Shown piece by piece: positions 1 through 5,911 of a stretch of 15,853 nucleotides of DNA. The number at the start of each line of letters is the position of its first letter. The first letter of the stretch is position 1. The stretch is from positions 1-15,853 of the forward strand of contig JAILMZ010000044.1 in assembly GCA_024692105.1 (NCBI GenBank), read 5' to 3'. The notes under the pieces were generated by a model, which did no database searches, was not told the origin of the DNA, and saw only the letters and a list, made by a program, of their open reading frames with translations. This DNA comes from Saccharofermentans sp. (lineage in GTDB: Bacteria > Bacillota_A > Clostridia > Saccharofermentanales > Saccharofermentanaceae). Both the position numbers and the translations under genes were made by a program.

Positions 1-22
1 GTCTTTGGGAAAATATCGGCAT

Positions 23-51
23 AAGACAGGTGCACAAATGTCGACTATAAT
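23..51 (+). promoter_or_regulatory. Sigma-A-type promoter of the XRE membrane regulator
   Basis: A perfect -10 box TATAAT lies at 46-51 and a 4/6 match to the -35 box (AAGACA) at 23-28, with a 17-nt spacer. The predicted transcript start is near 58. A start codon at 59 would therefore be leaderless, whereas the ATG at 74 leaves room for the GAGG ribosome site at 61-64. This supports the downstream start for the first gene. Confidence 0.6.
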
Positions 52-73
52 ATGATACATGAGGTATAGATTT

Positions 74-1057
74 ATGATCCTTGCAGACAAGATTATTGAT
101 GAACGTAAAAAGAACGGCTGGTCCCAGGAGGACCTGGCAGACAAGCTCGGCGTTTCGCGCCAGTCCGTGAGCAAGTGGGAGAGCGCGCAGTCCGTGCCCG
201 ACCTCCAGAGAATATTGGAGCTCAGCAAGTTATTCGGTGTTAGTACTGATTATTTATTGAAGGACTCCGAGATCCGCGAGGCTGTCGGTGATGCCGATGA
301 TGACGAATCCGAAGTCCGCCGCATGTCCCTGGAGGAAGCAAACAGCTTTCTTAACTTCAACAAGACTTTCGCGGGCAAGATCTCGCTCGGTGCGCTGATC
401 GCAATCCTCTGCCCTATCCCGATGCTCGTTATTGCCGCACTCGCCAAGATGGGCACCATTCCCGTCACCGAGGACCAGGCAGGCGCATTAGGCGTCGTCA
501 TGCTCCTTGCCATCGTGGCAGTCTCCCTGATCTTCTTCATCCCCGCAGGCATTGCCGCTTCGAAATGGGAGTGGCTCGAGGAGGAAGTTTTCGACAGCGA
601 GTACGGCGTTGACGGCATGGTCCGCGAGAAGAGCGATAAGTTCCACCCTTCATTCGTAAGATCGATCACCGGCGGCACGGTCATCATCCTTCTGGGTGTC
701 ATCGCGCTCCTCAGCGGTGCAATCATCGACATGAACAATGAGCCCCTGTGCATGCTCCTGTGTGCCGCAATGCTGGCTTGCATCGCCTGCGGCGCGTTCC
801 TCATCATCCATGCCGGCATCACCAAGGACGGCTACGAGAAGCTCCTTCAGGAAGGCGACTACACAAAAGAGAATAAGTCCAACAAGCTCCTGAAGGTCAT
901 TACTCCCGTGTACTGGCTCGTTGCTACTGCGATCTATCTTGGCTGGAGCCTGCCGACGAACGCATGGGACATCTCCTGGGTCGTCTGGCCGATCGCAGGC
1001 GTGCTGTTCGGCGGACTTGCCATCGTGCTGAAGACTGTTGGTGAGCAGAAGAAGTAA
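74..1057 (+). CDS. XRE-family transcriptional regulator with C-terminal multi-helix membrane domain
   Basis: Residues about 1-60 are a Cro/C1-type helix-turn-helix. The visible signature includes W-S-Q-E-D-L-A, then L-G-V-S-R-Q-S-V-S-K-W-E and P-D-L, ending D-Y-L-L-K-D. An acidic linker follows (D-D-D-E-S-E near residue 75). The rest has about six hydrophobic helices (roughly residues 98-122, 138-160, 198-220, 225-247, 272-290, 300-318), so the protein is probably a membrane-anchored DNA-binding regulator. An ATG at 59 is also in frame. The ATG at 74 is preferred because GAGG at 61-64 is correctly spaced and the -10 box sits at 46-51; this gives 327 residues. The family is common in Clostridia, often beside transporters or stress genes, but no target is evident here. 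HTH call is firm; ligand and regulon are unknown. Confidence 0.9.
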   Translation: MILADKIIDERKKNGWSQEDLADKLGVSRQSVSKWESAQSVPDLQRILELSKLFGVSTDYLLKDSEIREAVGDADDDESEVRRMSLEEANSFLNFNKTFAGKISLGALIAILCPIPMLVIAALAKMGTIPVTEDQAGALGVVMLLAIVAVSLIFFIPAGIAASKWEWLEEEVFDSEYGVDGMVREKSDKFHPSFVRSITGGTVIILLGVIALLSGAIIDMNNEPLCMLLCAAMLACIACGAFLIIHAGITKDGYEKLLQEGDYTKENKSNKLLKVITPVYWLVATAIYLGWSLPTNAWDISWVVWPIAGVLFGGLAIVLKTVGEQKK

Positions 1058-1071
1058 GTTGTAATTATCGA

Positions 1072-1162
1072 TTAGCAGATTTTTAGCGGATTCCAAGAGA
1101 ATCCGCTAATTTTTTGCGAAATTCGCGGATTTTTCGCAGATTTGAACCAAATCCGCGAATTT
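1072..1162. repeat. Intergenic block of tandem 11-mers with inverted arms; contains terminator hairpins
   Basis: Two related units lie side by side. Unit 1 has TTAGCAGATT (1072-1081) and TTAGCGGATT (1083-1092), 11 nt apart, then the inverted arm AATCCGCTAA (1100-1109). Unit 2 has TTCGCGGATTT (1122-1132) directly followed by TTCGCAGATTT (1133-1143), then the inverted arm AAATCCGCGAA (1149-1159). In each unit the second-written arm can pair with either upstream copy, so alternative hairpins are possible. The outer stem 1119-1132/1149-1162 is a perfect 14-bp match. Confidence 0.75.
1083..1115 (+). terminator. Rho-independent terminator after the XRE regulator
   Basis: An 11-bp perfect stem (1083-1093 with 1099-1109) has a 5-nt loop and is followed by six T (1110-1115). 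It lies 25 nt beyond the stop codon of the XRE gene. It is the first of two hairpins in this gap; the second (1119-1162) also runs into a T stretch and may act as back-up. Confidence 0.8.
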
Positions 1163-1180
1163 TCATCGAATGCCCGGCCG

Positions 1181-1189
1181 TGGTATAAT
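1181..1189 (+). promoter_or_regulatory. Extended -10 promoter of the methyltransferase
   Basis: The sequence TGGTATAAT is an extended -10 element (TGn followed by a perfect TATAAT at 1184-1189). No good -35 box is visible at the expected distance, which is typical for extended -10 promoters. It predicts a transcript start near 1196 and a leader of about 150 nt. Confidence 0.65.
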
Positions 1190-1195
1190 AAATAT

Positions 1196-1347
1196 GTTGC
1201 AGATCAATTAGTTATTCGCGTTCTGCAGCCGCGACGCCCTCAGGGGCGGGGTCAATAATGATAAGAACCCGAGAATCTCATCATGAATGACAGGTAGGCC
1301 GCTAACATGCGGCAGGCTTTGCTGTTCGTGAAAGGAGGTTCTTTTTT
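1196..1347 (+). promoter_or_regulatory. Structured 5' leader of the methyltransferase, candidate cis-regulatory RNA
   Basis: Four short stems can be drawn: TGCAGA 1198-1203 with 1222-1227, CGCCC 1235-1239 with 1244-1248, GGGT 1249-1252 with 1267-1270, and GCCGC 1298-1302 with 1309-1313. Between stems three and four lies a 10-codon open frame (1258-1290). The leader ends in a perfect AAGGAGG ribosome site just before the methyltransferase. It does not match any riboswitch class I can recognise by eye. The length between promoter and start codon and the stems are visible; regulatory function is inferred. Confidence 0.4.
1258..1290 (+). CDS. Possible leader peptide (10 aa) upstream of the methyltransferase
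   Basis: ATG at 1258 opens a frame encoding MIRTRESHHE and stops at TGA 1288-1290. A GGGG stretch (1248-1251) sits about 6 nt upstream and could serve as ribosome site. The position, inside the leader and before the last stem and the methyltransferase ribosome site, is that expected of an attenuation peptide. A frame this short can occur by chance, so the call rests on position alone. Confidence 0.25.
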   Translation: MIRTRESHHE

Positions 1348-2085
1348 ATGTCTCACGAAAGCTATTACGAATACTACGAGAAGATGGCGCACTGGAGTTT
1401 CGACGAGTTCGGGATCCACTCCGAGTGTCTGACGGACTGGGATCTGTACGAGATCCTTGGCAGGCTGGCCGGCAAAGATTCGCGGATCCTGGACCTCGGC
1501 ACGGCAGGCGGCGAGAAGATCTTCGAATTCTTCCCCGACTGCGCTGAGATCCTGGGAACGGACTTCTCGCCTGCCATGATCGCGACCGCGCGGGCAAACC
1601 TTGCCAGATCCGGCAGGCAGAACATCTCGTTCAAGGTCATGGACAATCTCAAGATGGACGTACCTGACGGCTATTACGACATCGTCGTCGCGCGCCAAAC
1701 GTGCACGGACCCCGGGCAGATCTTCCGCACGCTTAAGCCCGGCGGACACCTGTTGATACGAGGCGTCGACAAGTACGACTGCTGGAGCCTGAAGATGCTC
1801 TGCGGCGGCGGACAGGGCTGGAATGATGCAGTGCCTGTCTCCACTTCCGACTACGAGCGCGTTCTGAAGGCAGGGTTTTCTGATGTGGAGCTCGTGCCGA
1901 TACATGCGAGGGAGTATTTCGAGGACTGCGGGAAGTTCAAAAGATTCCTGCGGACAGTGCCGATATTGGACGGCGTGCAAGCAACAGACGAGGTGCTTGA
2001 CCGCTACATCGAAGCCAACACGGCAGGCGGAAGGATCGTCCTCTACCGCCGTTACTACGGGCTGAGCGCGAGAAAGCCGGAATAA
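1348..2085 (+). CDS. Class I SAM-dependent methyltransferase
   Basis: The 245-residue protein has the SAM-binding motif I of class I methyltransferases, L-D-L-G-T-A-G-G (residues about 49-56), followed by the motif II region with acidic G-T-D-F-S-P-A-M-I. A motif IV-like segment is Y-Y-D-I-V-V-A-R, followed by F-R-T-L-K-P-G-G-H-L-L-I. It most resembles the Methyltransf_11/25 type, cytosolic, with a small-molecule or macromolecule substrate that cannot be named from sequence. It is not an Erm or RsmE-like protein by eye. The start is set by AAGGAGG at 1332-1338. A structured leader with a possible leader peptide precedes it, so expression may be conditional. It stands alone between terminators. 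Family call firm, substrate unknown. Confidence 0.88.
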   Translation: MSHESYYEYYEKMAHWSFDEFGIHSECLTDWDLYEILGRLAGKDSRILDLGTAGGEKIFEFFPDCAEILGTDFSPAMIATARANLARSGRQNISFKVMDNLKMDVPDGYYDIVVARQTCTDPGQIFRTLKPGGHLLIRGVDKYDCWSLKMLCGGGQGWNDAVPVSTSDYERVLKAGFSDVELVPIHAREYFEDCGKFKRFLRTVPILDGVQATDEVLDRYIEANTAGGRIVLYRRYYGLSARKPE

Positions 2086-2114
2086 AAAAAGACCCGCTCA
2101 TTACGAGCGGGTCT
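2084..2114 (-). terminator. Terminator of the distal TM2 gene (may act both ways)
   Basis: A perfect 10-bp stem (2090-2099 with 2105-2114, loop 2100-2104) is followed on the minus strand by a run of T (complement of 2084-2090). It therefore terminates the minus-strand TM2 gene and may also stop transcription of the methyltransferase. A near copy lies at 2889-2912 after the other TM2 gene. Confidence 0.8.
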
Positions 2115-2138
2115 GATCGTCTTTTGGATGATCAAAGA

Positions 2139-2378
2139 TTACTTAGCGTAAGCACCGTCAACGAAAACAACTTCTTCGTCGTTCTTGAAAGGCTCACCGT
2201 AAACCTTCATGAGGCAGATGATCCAGTCAATTGCACCCCAAATGCCGCAGCCACCAACAGTGATGAGCTTGAGGATGCCGAGTCCGATCTGTCCTCTGAG
2301 GAAACGGTCAACGCCGAAGCAGCCGAGAACCCAGCAGAACAGCCAGCAATAAAGATGCTTATTAAATCTTTTTTCCAT
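2139..2378 (-). CDS. TM2 domain small membrane protein (copy A)
   Basis: The 79-residue protein matches the TM2 domain: N-terminal K-R-F-N-K-H, a first helix ending G-C-F-G-V-D-R-F, the loop [14 protein letters not shown] with G-G-C-G-I-W, and a second helix with I-D-W-I-I-C-L-M. It ends in a short acidic tail. TM2 proteins are two-helix inner membrane proteins whose role in bacteria is undefined. A GGAGGG ribosome site precedes the ATG. Copy B at 2939-3178 differs at about 11 of 79 residues by my count, and both copies share promoter, leader and terminator. The DUF2752 gene between them is a common TM2 neighbour. Confidence 0.88.
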   Translation of the reverse strand: MEKRFNKHLYCWLFCWVLGCFGVDRFLRGQIGLGILKLITVGGCGIWGAIDWIICLMKVYGEPFKNDEEVVFVDGAYAK

Positions 2379-2414
2379 AATAAAAACCCTCCGTTTGATT
2401 TTGGAACTATAACT

Positions 2415-2442
2415 AATATATATTTTTTTAGTTTTTATTCAA
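2415..2442 (-). promoter_or_regulatory. Promoter of TM2 copy A
   Basis: On the minus strand a -35 box TTGAAT (2442-2437) and a -10 box TATATT (2420-2415) are separated by 16 nt. The -10 region and the following leader, including AGTTCC and the GGAGGG ribosome site, are nearly the same as those of copy B. Confidence 0.55.
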
Positions 2443-2486
2443 TACTTTTTGCTGAGTTTGGTCGGATTTTGCGGTCAGGATGCGTG

Positions 2487-2501
2487 TGTAACAATGTTAC
2501 A
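2487..2501. promoter_or_regulatory. 15-bp perfect palindrome, possible operator
   Basis: TGTAACAATGTTACA is a perfect 7-bp inverted repeat around one central base. It begins 3 nt beyond the DUF2752 stop codon and about 45 nt upstream of the -35 box of TM2 copy A. It has no T tract, so a protein-binding site is more likely than a terminator. No regulator for it is seen in the window. Confidence 0.35.
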
Positions 2502-2504
2502 AAG

Positions 2505-2876
2505 TCAATAAACAAGCGTGTTTGTGGCAAATCGTATAATATAGACCGTGAGGAGCAGCAAAGCTGCGATAATCAGGATAATGTTGTTGATCTTGGCGGG
2601 GATCTTGAGGCCGCCCATCGCGTTAAGGACTTCGACCAGGACCAGCGGGACTGCCACTATCCACAGGGGGTGGTATCTGAACGCGCCCGCGAAATCTCCC
2701 CTGCAGGCACTCAACACGGCTCTTGTCATGCCGCAGCCCGGGCAGGGAATGCCCGTGATGGCCTTGAACGGACACCTGTAGATATCGAGCAGCATCAAAA
2801 CGGCCAGTACGCCCATGGCCGCGACGAATATGCAGATATGGATGATCTTTGTCTTTTTGCTGCTCTTCTTACTCAT
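2505..2876 (-). CDS. DUF2752 family membrane protein
   Basis: The 123-residue protein carries the DUF2752 signature C-P-G-C-G-M-T-R-A (residues about 44-52) between hydrophobic helices. An N-terminal helix follows a lysine-rich start, and two further helices lie in the C-terminal half (W-I-V-A-V-P-L-V-L-V and I-I-L-I-I-A-A-L-L-L-L). Function of the family is unknown; it is often found beside TM2 genes, as here. The start lacks a clear ribosome site: immediately upstream is the terminator hairpin of TM2 copy B, so the gene is probably expressed by read-through or from an unseen promoter. Its end abuts a 15-bp palindrome. Confidence 0.88.
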   Translation of the reverse strand: MSKKSSKKTKIIHICIFVAAMGVLAVLMLLDIYRCPFKAITGIPCPGCGMTRAVLSACRGDFAGAFRYHPLWIVAVPLVLVEVLNAMGGLKIPAKINNIILIIAALLLLTVYIIRFATNTLVY

Positions 2877-2881
2877 AATGC

Positions 2882-2912
2882 GAAAGAAAGACCCGCCCTT
2901 GCGAGCGGGTCT
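2882..2912 (-). terminator. Terminator-like hairpin between TM2 copy B and DUF2752
   Basis: The stem 2889-2896 with 2905-2912 (8 bp) is the counterpart of the hairpin after TM2 copy A. The T tract is interrupted (TTTCTTTC on the minus strand), so termination is likely partial. It ends only a few bases before the DUF2752 start codon and could set how much of that gene is transcribed. Confidence 0.6.
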
Positions 2913-2938
2913 GAACTTCTTTTTGGATGATCTAAGTA

Positions 2939-3178
2939 TTACTTAGCGTAGTTACCATCGATGAAGACAACTTCTTCGTCATCCTTGAAAGGCTCACCAT
3001 AAACCTTCATGAGGCAGATAACCCAGTCGATGAGATCCCAAACGCCGCAACCACCAGCTGTGATGAGCTTCAGGATACCGAGACCGATCTGGCCTCTGAG
3101 GAAACGGTCAACACCGAAAATTCCGAGGAACCAGCAGAATACCCAGCAATACAGATGCTTATTAAATCTTTTTTCCAT
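2939..3178 (-). CDS. TM2 domain small membrane protein (copy B)
   Basis: A 79-residue TM2 protein almost the same as copy A: same K-R-F-N-K-H start, [13 protein letters not shown] loop and acidic C-terminus. Most changes are conservative and fall in the helices or tail (for example C to I, G-A to D-L). An in-frame ATG lies 18 nt upstream, but the GGAGGG ribosome site is inside that extension, so the start at 3178 is preferred and matches copy A in length. It is preceded by its own promoter and followed by its own terminator, then the DUF2752 gene. Confidence 0.88.
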   Translation of the reverse strand: MEKRFNKHLYCWVFCWFLGIFGVDRFLRGQIGLGILKLITAGGCGVWDLIDWVICLMKVYGEPFKDDEEVVFIDGNYAK

Positions 3179-3213
3179 AATAGAACCCTCCGTCAAATAT
3201 TGGAACTATTATT

Positions 3214-3241
3214 AATATATATTACTTGCGTATTATTTCAA
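3214..3241 (-). promoter_or_regulatory. Promoter of TM2 copy B
   Basis: On the minus strand TTGAAA (3241-3236) and TATATT (3219-3214) are spaced by 16 nt, the same geometry as copy A. It sits in the gap downstream of mnmA, for which no separate terminator is visible, so read-through from mnmA is also possible. Confidence 0.6.
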
Positions 3242-3286
3242 GAGTTTTTTACTTTTTTCGGCGTTTTTGGTGAATTCGACAATATG

Positions 3287-4372
3287 TCACCTGCAGATGA
3301 TTCCGCCGCCTATTACACGGCCTTCACCGTCATAGAACACCGCCGACTGTCCGGGCGTGACTCCCTTGAGCGATTCTTCCAGCTCAACGCGCACAAGGCC
3401 GTCCTTCATTGCCTCGATCGTCGCGGGGCGCTCGAACTGGTGGTATCTCGCCTTCACCAGGCAGCTTACCTTCTCCCCTTCCGCAGGCTCCGGGATGCTC
3501 AGGAAATTCACATCGCGGCAGACGAACTCATTTACCATCAAGGACTCCTCCGAGCCGAGCACGACGGTATTGTCCTCCGGGTTGATCCGCGTAACGAACG
3601 CCGGATGCCCGAGCGCTATGCCGAGGCCCTTTCGCTGGCCCACGGTGTAATTGTAGATACCCTTGTGCCTTCCAAGGACATTGCCCTCTTCGTCGACAAA
3701 GTCTCCTTCGGGGGGAAGCTCCTTGTCCGTATGCCCGCAGATAAAATCCGAATACCTTCCGTCCGTCACGAAACATATCTCCTGCGAGTCTTCCTTATGC
3801 GCACAAGGCAGCCCCGCCTCTTCCGCGAGCTTTCTCACCTCATCTTTGGTGTACTGCCCGAGCGGCATCAGCGTGCGCGCGAGCTGGTCCTGCGTAAGCT
3901 TGTACAGCATGTAAGTCTGGTCCTTGCCGACATTCGCCGCCTTGCGCACGGTGAACCTTCCATTCGGCAACTGCTCGACGAAAGCATAGTGCCCGGTGGC
4001 AACGTAGTCTGCCTGGAAGATGTCCGCGAGCTCGAGCATTTTCGCCCACTTGACGAACTTGTTGCACTCGATGCAGGGGTTCGGCGTAAGACCGTCCAGG
4101 TACGCGTCCACAAAAGGCGTCACGACGTTCTCTTCGAAAAGCATCGTGCAGTTGTGGGGGTGGAACCTGATCCCGAGGATCTCGCAGACCCTGCGGGCAT
4201 CGTCGATCTCGCAGCAGCGGCTTTCCTCTTCCCCACTGTCTCCGCCCCACGTGCGCAGCGTCACACCGATGACTTCGTAGCCCTGGCGCTGCAGCAGGAG
4301 CGCCGCGACGGCACTGTCAACGCCGCCGGACATTCCGACCAAAACCTTCTTGTTCGTACCTTCAGTTTGCAT
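3287..4372 (-). CDS. mnmA: tRNA-specific 2-thiouridylase MnmA
   Basis: MnmA adenylates uridine 34 of Lys, Glu and Gln tRNAs and transfers sulfur to carbon 2, in the cytosol, with sulfur relayed from a cysteine desulfurase. The 361-residue length is typical. Visible motifs: the PP-loop S-G-G-V-D-S at residues 15-20; the nucleophilic cysteine in I-E-C-N-K (C103); G-H-Y-A; the G-K-D-Q-T-Y-M-L loop; and the second cysteine in S-Q-E-I-C-F (C200). The central domain retains G-Q-R-K-G-L-G-I. The ATG has no ribosome site: the extended -10 TGATATAAT lies only 6 nt upstream, predicting a leaderless mRNA. No later start is possible because the PP-loop is at the N-terminus. Confidence 0.96.
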   Translation of the reverse strand: MQTEGTNKKVLVGMSGGVDSAVAALLLQRQGYEVIGVTLRTWGGDSGEEESRCCEIDDARRVCEILGIRFHPHNCTMLFEENVVTPFVDAYLDGLTPNPCIECNKFVKWAKMLELADIFQADYVATGHYAFVEQLPNGRFTVRKAANVGKDQTYMLYKLTQDQLARTLMPLGQYTKDEVRKLAEEAGLPCAHKEDSQEICFVTDGRYSDFICGHTDKELPPEGDFVDEEGNVLGRHKGIYNYTVGQRKGLGIALGHPAFVTRINPEDNTVVLGSEESLMVNEFVCRDVNFLSIPEPAEGEKVSCLVKARYHQFERPATIEAMKDGLVRVELEESLKGVTPGQSAVFYDGEGRVIGGGIICR

Positions 4373-4378
4373 ACGGGG

Positions 4379-4387
4379 ATTATATCA
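4379..4387 (-). promoter_or_regulatory. Extended -10 promoter of mnmA
   Basis: The minus strand reads TGATATAAT (4387-4379), a full extended -10 element. The transcript would start at or one base before the mnmA ATG (4372), leaving no leader. Confidence 0.6.
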
Positions 4388-4437
4388 CCTGCCGTGCATT
4401 ACGCGAAATTCGTTCGTACGCAGGTGCTGCTGCAGAG

Positions 4438-4503
4438 GCAGTGAGTAAAAAATGAGTAAATGACTTATTTTACTACACTTTTTACTCATTTTTAAATCAC
4501 TGC
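4438..4503. repeat. TGAGTAAA palindromic repeat, copy 1
   Basis: This 66-bp element is bounded by GCAGTGA (4438-4444) and its inverse TCACTGC (4497-4503). Inside are two direct TGAGTAAA octamers 11 nt apart (4442-4449, 4453-4460) and two inverted ones, TTTACTA (4469-4475) and TTTACTCA (4481-4488). The left and right arms pair at about 19 of 21 positions. A 51-nt stretch (4440-4490) recurs at 7619-7669 with one visible difference. It lies between the divergent promoters of mnmA and the nitroreductase operon. Confidence 0.85.
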
Positions 4504-4580
4504 ACCCGGGGCATGCGCAGAATCAGCCAAACTACGCACGATTATTGCAACGCATTCGATATAACGAGTGCGCGGACCGA

Positions 4581-4589
4581 TGATATATT
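4581..4589 (+). promoter_or_regulatory. Extended -10 promoter of the nitroreductase operon
   Basis: TGATATATT fits an extended -10 (TGn plus TATATT at 4584-4589). It predicts a start near 4596 and a leader of about 19 nt containing the GGAGG at 4602-4606. No convincing -35 box is seen. Confidence 0.5.
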
Positions 4590-4614
4590 AAGAAAAAACA
4601 CGGAGGTACGCCGC

Positions 4615-5139
4615 ATGAACGAGACATTGAAGGTTTTAAAGACAAGAAGGAGCTGCAGGAGTTTCAAGCCGGACATGGTGAAGGACGAGGAATTGAAGGC
4701 CATCATCGAGGCGGGCACTTACTCTGCGACGGGCATGGGCAAGCAGAGTCCTGTCATCATCGCGGTGACTGACAAAGCCTTAAGAGATGAGATTTCGGAA
4801 GAAAACCGCAAGATCGGCGGCTGGAGCGAAGGTTTCGATCCTTTCTATGGTGCGCCGGTCATCCTGATCGTGCTCGCAGACAAGAGCGTTCCCACTCACG
4901 TTTATGACGGCTCGCTCGTAATGGGCAATCTCATGAACGCGGCCGAGAGCCTCGGTGTGGCAAGCATCTGGATCCACCGCGCAAAAGAAGAATTCGAGTC
5001 GGATTTTGGCAAGAACATCCTCGCAAAGCTCGGTATCGAAGGCGATTACGAAGGCATCGGACACTGCGCGCTCGGATACAGCGCCGCACCCTCAAATGAT
5101 CCCGCACCCCGCAAAGAAAACTATGTCTACTACATCTGA
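4615..5139 (+). CDS. Nitroreductase family FMN-dependent oxidoreductase
   Basis: The 174-residue protein begins with the FMN phosphate-binding R-R-S-C-R segment, followed by S-A-T-G-M-G-K-Q and, in the C-terminal half, G-V-A-S-I-W-I and G-H-C-A-L-G-Y, all typical of short nitroreductase-fold proteins (about 170 residues). Such enzymes are cytosolic flavoproteins that use NAD(P)H to reduce nitro groups, quinones or enones; the substrate cannot be told. The frame is open further upstream, but GGAGG at 4602-4606 fixes the start at 4615. It is the first gene of a four-gene operon: its last 17 nt overlap the next gene. Family call is firm. Confidence 0.92.
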   Translation: MNETLKVLKTRRSCRSFKPDMVKDEELKAIIEAGTYSATGMGKQSPVIIAVTDKALRDEISEENRKIGGWSEGFDPFYGAPVILIVLADKSVPTHVYDGSLVMGNLMNAAESLGVASIWIHRAKEEFESDFGKNILAKLGIEGDYEGIGHCALGYSAAPSNDPAPRKENYVYYI

Positions 5140-5911
5140 TACACGCAAGATCGAACTTCAATGGCTCGGGCAGATGGGACTGCTGGTCAAGACCGGCGGG
5201 ATGACACTCTGCATTGATTATTTCGCGTCGCCAATGGAAGGCAGGCAGACACCGCCGCCGCTGGCAGAAGAAACATTGACCGGCATCGATGCTTTTCTCG
5301 GGACACACGATCACGTCGACCATATCGACCACGAAGCATGGAAGGTCTGGGCGAGAACGAACCCGCAGGCTAAGTTCATATTCCCGAGAGCGCACATGGA
5401 AGCTGTTCTCGCAGACGGCGTGACGGAAGAAAATGCTGTAGGACTTAACGACGGCGAGACATATCAGCTCGGCGATATCACGATACACGCGGTCGCGGCT
5501 GCACATGAGTTTCTTGACAAGGATGATGCGACCGGGCTCTACCCTCACCTGCAGTACATCGTTGAAGCGAACGGCGTGCGGATACATCACGCAGGCGATA
5601 CCGTAAGGTACGAAGGCATGCTCGCGAGACTGACAGCGCACGGTCCGATAGACGCAGAACTCCTGCCGATCAACGGGCGCGACGCCGAGCGCTTGAAACA
5701 AGGTCTCATCGGTAACATGACATACCAGGAAGCGGCTGATCTCGCAGGCGAAACAGGCACAAGGCTCGTCATCCCCGGGCACTGGGACATGTTCGCAAAC
5801 AATGGCGAGGATCCGCAGCTTTTTGCAGACTACGTCGAGACAAAATACAACGGCAAAATCGAATGCAGGATACCTGTAGTAATGGAAACAATCGAGGTGT
5901 ATGCAAGGTGA
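5123..5911 (+). CDS. UlaG-like metallo-beta-lactamase-fold lactonase/hydrolase
   Basis: The 262-residue protein shows the metal-binding signature H-D-H-V-D-H (H62, H64, D66, H67), H128 in A-A-H-E-F, D159 in H-H-A-G-D-T, and H220 in V-I-P-G-H-W-D. The pattern and the C-terminal G-x-x-x-x-M-T-x-x-E-A-A-D-L region resemble UlaG, the L-ascorbate-6-phosphate lactonase, and related metal-dependent hydrolases, but it is shorter than UlaG. A cytosolic lactonase acting on a sugar-acid or other lactone is therefore plausible, not proven. The start at 5123 overlaps the nitroreductase end by 17 nt, suggesting translational coupling; an in-frame ATG at 5096 is an alternative. Next gene overlaps its stop. 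Confidence 0.87.
   Translation: MSTTSDTRKIELQWLGQMGLLVKTGGMTLCIDYFASPMEGRQTPPPLAEETLTGIDAFLGTHDHVDHIDHEAWKVWARTNPQAKFIFPRAHMEAVLADGVTEENAVGLNDGETYQLGDITIHAVAAAHEFLDKDDATGLYPHLQYIVEANGVRIHHAGDTVRYEGMLARLTAHGPIDAELLPINGRDAERLKQGLIGNMTYQEAADLAGETGTRLVIPGHWDMFANNGEDPQLFADYVETKYNGKIECRIPVVMETIEVYAR

Noticed and set aside
1196..1347. T-box or SAM riboswitch upstream of the methyltransferase
   Set aside because: No AGGGTGGNACCGCG T-box sequence and no SAM-I type core; the leader is reported only as an unclassified structured RNA.
1252..1980. A 242-codon minus-strand open frame across the methyltransferase
   Set aside because: It is antisense to a gene with clear SAM-binding motifs and a perfect ribosome site; its translation is rich in Arg/His/Val as expected of a shadow frame.
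2124..2930. A 268-codon plus-strand frame over the TM2 and DUF2752 genes
   Set aside because: It runs antisense through two genes with clear family signatures and spans two promoters and AT-rich gaps.
3155..4444. A 429-codon plus-strand open frame across mnmA
   Set aside because: It is the antisense shadow of mnmA, which has all catalytic motifs on the minus strand; the antisense translation has no recognisable domain and no ribosome site.
4513..4614. Longer N-terminus for the nitroreductase
   Set aside because: The extra residues match no nitroreductase, cover the promoter, and the GGAGG site clearly serves the ATG at 4615.
4931..5782. A 283-codon minus-strand frame over the nitroreductase/lactonase junction
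   Set aside because: Shadow of two genes with intact motifs; Cys/Arg-rich low-quality translation without a start signal.
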